A stretch of DNA of 64,000 nucleotides from positions 186,361-250,360 of the forward strand of contig JADDTR010000018.1 in the NCBI GenBank assembly GCA_015345905.1, in the 5' to 3' direction. Both the position numbers and the translations under genes were made by a program. Position 1 is the stretch's first letter. The number at the start of each line of letters is the position of its first letter. The stretch comes from Aotearoamyces nothofagi (taxonomy: Eukaryota; Ascomycota; Leotiomycetes; Leotiales; Tympanidaceae). Of this stretch, positions 60,668-64,000 are shown piece after piece. The notes under the pieces are model-generated. The model ran no database searches. It had not been told where the DNA came from and saw only the letters and a program-made list of their open reading frames with translations.

Positions 60668-63600
60668 TCAAGAATCCCAGTTTAACCCCAGGAGCTTCTG
60701 CTCTAGCAGACTTTGCAACGAACCATCATCCGGGCAAAAGCTTGCAATAGTTATTGCTTTTGCAGCCCAATTCTTACAGGAGCTGTCCTCACCAGCACAG
60801 TAGAAGTCAACAGCCCGATTGAAGACAGTTGTGGAGATCCATTCAAGCTCTTCTGCCGGGTAAGGCTGCTCATTCTTTGATAAAGTTAGTGCAGGCTCTT
60901 TCTTAAGCAATACATACTGACCGCTTGAGCCTCCCGAGCGAAACTGAGGATTTGATCTAGAAGACCCTCTGCTACAATTTCTTCTTGTGGCAGTGCATAC
61001 TGGAAAAGACAACGCATGTAGCGAGCTAATTTGATCGTATCAAAACTCTTGAGACCCCAGGCTTCGTTAACTATTCTTTTGAGTGTTGGAATTATTACTA
61101 GGGTAACCCTTAGTATCTCTGGGGTATCAAATGCAACCGCTGGGGATAATGTACCATGCGTTGGGGCATCACAAGAGAGAAGACAATCTGCCATTAATTC
61201 GTAAACTTTCATACTTTTGCATATTTCTGCTCTCATGACAATTCCCGTTAAGTCGTTCCATGCTTTCAGCCGAACAGCAGCTTCGAAGTCGTACGCTATG
61301 AGCATAGAAAGCTTGCTCAGTAAATCTTGTGCTGGACCCTCCTCAAGTTCCGCGAGTTTGCCTTTTAAGATCGTATCAAAGCTGTTGACATGGCGGCGAA
61401 TTAAAAGGTAGTCCTGTAGCTGTGCCTCAATATTGTCCTCAGATCTGGCCGAGGTAATAAGTAATATAGTTGCTAGGAAGTCGCAAAATATTTGACGGAG
61501 AGACAGATCATTTACCATTTGCTGAGAAGTACCTTCAGGGTATAGCCTTATAAAGTTGGTACAGCATTGTATAATACGTAGTAGTTGTCGAGGCTCCCAG
61601 TCCATAGAATGTTTTAGAGCGAGATTATAAGAATTTTTCGAAAACCAGTCAAGCTCACTGGCTGTGAAGATCGTAGCCTCAGCATAAATTGGTGTATGCA
61701 AATTTTGAGCTTGAGTGGCCGCTATCACAATCTTTAACACTGTCTGACAGGGAAAAGAAGAGCTACTGACCACCCTCAAAAAGCTTACACAGTTGATCAA
61801 CGATGGGCTTTCCATCTGATGTATTCTGCGCATTACCACCTTCTTCAAGCTGAGATACTATCATCCGTATGGTGCAACGTAACAATGCAGGCAGATGAAC
61901 TGTTTCAGGTGTGTTGTATTCATATTTTTGAAGGACGAGCTGTAAGGCACTCACGGCTAGGAATTTATCTCCAACTTGCTGAGCATCCAAGACGCATGCA
62001 TATAGTAAAGTAGTATCCTTTGATGAGGCGATGTACACCTTCTCAAGGCATTCCTGAGCCAATTCCACTTCCCCGCATCGTATAGCTAACTTGTACAACA
62101 AGAATCGAGTCATCGGGTCGTTCTTAGCTGTTTCTGACATGGATCCGAATATTTCTCGGGCGCCTCCTATGTCTTGGCGTGCAAGAGAACAAAGGAGAAG
62201 TTTCCTAGAAATCTGTAAGAAGATATTATACAGAGCGCTAGTCTACATACCTTGCAATTTTTGCCTTGTTTAAGTCCCCAGCATGCTCGAACACGCGGTG
62301 CATAGCTAGGCGACACCACTTCTCTGCTGTATCATATTGAGCTAAAGCATAATTTGATTCAATACGCTTCCATAATAACTGAGGAGGAGTAAGCTAAGTT
62401 GAGAACTCGAGACAACACGACAACCTACCGTCTGTGCGGCATGTGTCGCAGATGGACTGATGACTTTGTCTGCATTAGAGGCTATGGTAACCAAGACTCC
62501 TTCAACTGAAGCTAGAACATCGAGCCCGTCTCGCTGGCTTGTAGCCATCCATAGTCGGTTTATGAGAACCGTTTCCAGCCATTGATCATTTTCGACTTCG
62601 AATACACGGACTTGAAGAAAGTCATCGAGGATCTTGCAGGCTAGACTGGGGCTTTTGTTGTTGAGTTTGCGAATATGATGCATAACAAGCTTGAAATTTG
62701 CTTCACTAAGCACTACACTCCGGATCATTCTCTGCAAAATACTGCTATAAGCATCACTATCGAAGACCTCGTATGTTGATGCCGACAGTAGATCAAGTCT
62801 TAACAGAAGAACGACAAGTTTATCCCCGACCTCGCTCTCCAGCAAGTCCACCATATTACGAGCCTTATCTGATGCATCTGGCCTTTGCAGTGCTATCAAA
62901 GATTTGATACTATTTTGCATAATGCTGATTCGAAGTTCACTTGCGTCCGCGCTGAGCTTCTCCAGTTCTTGGCCCATGAGCACATCGTAGGCTCTGTCTA
63001 ACCACTTCGCTCCTAATTCATACTGCCTTTTCACTACCAACTCCTTTCCCATCTCAAAGAGGAGATCTGCTAGGCTTTCAGCTGTATTTGGGTCGAAATG
63101 CCTGCTAGATAGACATGCATGACTGAACATGTGTTCTGCCACATCCAGTTTGTCTTGCCGCCATGCCTACTATGACTTCAGTAACATTAAGAACATAACT
63201 GGTGCGGAATCATACCAATGTTGTTCTGACGACGAAATATTCGGAACTAAGCTTTGCATGGACCTCTGCATCTTCTGGTGTTAGTTGTGAATTCGAATCC
63301 CGCAACTGCTCCTCGTAACCAGCCGCCTTCTCCAACACTCTAAAAGCAAAGTCAAAATGCTTTAAATCTTCCACATAGTTAGCTAAACAGCGTCACGGCC
63401 TCCCTGATGGTTGCACGTACCTATACATCCCCTTGCAGTCTTTAGGGCGACTTTCATCAAGCGTATAACATTAATTGAACTCCCTCGCTCACTGCTCTGT
63501 GCACAATCAAGAAGGAGAAACGAGTATATACGGGTCATCAGAATCACCACTTGCGAAATGTGCTCGCCGTCGGGTTCATGGCGGCGTTTGAGTCTTGTAC

Positions 63601-63885
63601 ATAGGTTCCATAGGCTTGTTCCGGTCCTGTCGATATCTTCGTATTTGAGAGCAGCAATGGAAGCTAGATTATTTGGAAAGCTGAGTATCTGGTTTTCAAG
63701 TTCATCGATAGTTTTCGCCGGTACCCGGGTTCCATCTAATGCTGAGAGTTTGGTTTCAATGTTTACTGCAAATGCTAGCCATGGATGTTAGCTGGAAGGC
63801 CGTGGAGCAGACAGAGAGACCTACAAAGTAGAGAGCTGATACGGCGCTCCTTGTCAACGCGCTGCCCACTAACTGGTGTAGCCAT
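60668..63885 (-). CDS. SPO22: SPO22/ZIP4-like meiotic protein
   Basis: Eight exons (63825-63885, 63421-63774, 63216-63382, 62429-63166, 62251-62378, 61771-62204, 60922-61739, 60668-60874) join in frame to 968 residues. All joins use GT donors and AG acceptors; the sixth intron uses GTCAGT and the seventh GTCAGT. The protein is an array of TPR-like helical pairs: AEHMFSHACLSSRHFDPNTA, WLDRAYDVLMGQEL, YDTAEKWCRLAMHRVFEHAG, and TRFLLYKLAIRCGEVELAQE. The block PYPAEELEWISTTVFNRAVD, followed by FYCAGED, near the end is a typical SPO22 family signature. Zip4/Spo22 is part of the ZMM group that promotes crossover formation and synaptonemal complex assembly in meiosis. Confidence 0.88.
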
Positions 63886-64000
63886 GGAAATGTATACCAA
63901 TTGGGATCTTCTGCTCTATAGACAGAAAGGATAACAAGACGCTTTACAATTAGCAGGCATGGAGAGAAGGCGCCTTGGGAAACATTTTCTAGATTGAATC
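63886..64000. other. SPO22 upstream fragment
   Basis: 115 nt from the SPO22 ATG to the window end. Probable promoter; no recognisable element. Confidence 0.35.

Overview
This 64-kb window is nuclear DNA of a filamentous ascomycete (Pezizomycotina). The protein set is fungal: PSP1, a RasGEF, HUL4, GEP3, GET2, a Mug190-type C2 protein, SPO22/ZIP4 and homocitrate synthase. Introns are short (mostly 45-80 nt) with GTAAGT/GTATGT-like donors and CAG/TAG acceptors, and genes are monocistronic on both strands. Exon joins were worked out by eye from splice signals and checked for reading-frame continuity.

Layout from left to right: 1-559 (-) 3'-truncated unknown gene; 1421-4264 (-) PSP1-domain protein; a 4.4-kb gene-free stretch with a GC-rich core; 8716-9730 (-) NFU1, divergent from 9963-10835 (+) HIT-finger protein; a repeat-rich gap; 12450-16011 (+) RasGEF with an N-terminal P-loop domain; 17359-21147 (+) HUL4-type HECT ligase; 21473-22269 (-) mitoribosomal MRP49-type protein; 22473-24572 (+) GEP3-type circularly permuted GTPase; 25080-25700 (-) RPS10; 26048-27076 (+) SDE2; 27564-29699 (+) M20 amidohydrolase; 29894-30437 (-) COX6B/COX12; 31074-31211 (+) 45-residue membrane microprotein; 31545-32073 (-) PPIE-type RRM protein, divergent from 32407-36246 (+) SEC31; 36558-37629 (+) GET2; 37792-39355 (-) TMEM135-like membrane protein; a 2.7-kb gap full of short tandem arrays; 42046-43480 (+) bHLH factor; 44834-46527 (+) homocitrate synthase; 47369-49286 (-) Y-family DNA polymerase; 50526-51728 (+) disordered unknown protein; 52369-56302 (-) Mug190-type C2 protein; 57347-58327 (-) COX11; 58531-59371 decayed TIR transposon; 59621-60361 (+) cupin protein; 60668-63885 (-) SPO22/ZIP4.

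There is no operon or secondary-metabolite cluster. Several genes have mitochondrial roles (NFU1 iron-sulfur delivery, MRP49, GEP3, COX6B, COX11, and probably the microprotein, cupin and M20 enzyme). Others serve secretion and membrane contacts (SEC31, GET2, Mug190), signalling and transcription (RasGEF, bHLH), RNA and translation (SDE2, HIT-finger, PPIE-RRM, RPS10), lysine synthesis, lesion bypass and meiosis. Compact housekeeping blocks with gaps of 0.2-0.5 kb alternate with long gaps rich in GGTAC motifs and tandem repeats.

The main oddities are an intron splitting the RPS10 start codon, an apparent GC-AG intron in the TMEM135-like gene, a RasGEF carrying a degenerate GTPase-like domain, a polymerase-iota-like enzyme with a polymerase-eta-type zinc finger, a helically spaced CCAAT cluster upstream of homocitrate synthase, a TA-flanked transposon remnant, and dense decamer arrays upstream of the bHLH gene. 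I saw no convincing new multi-gene system.
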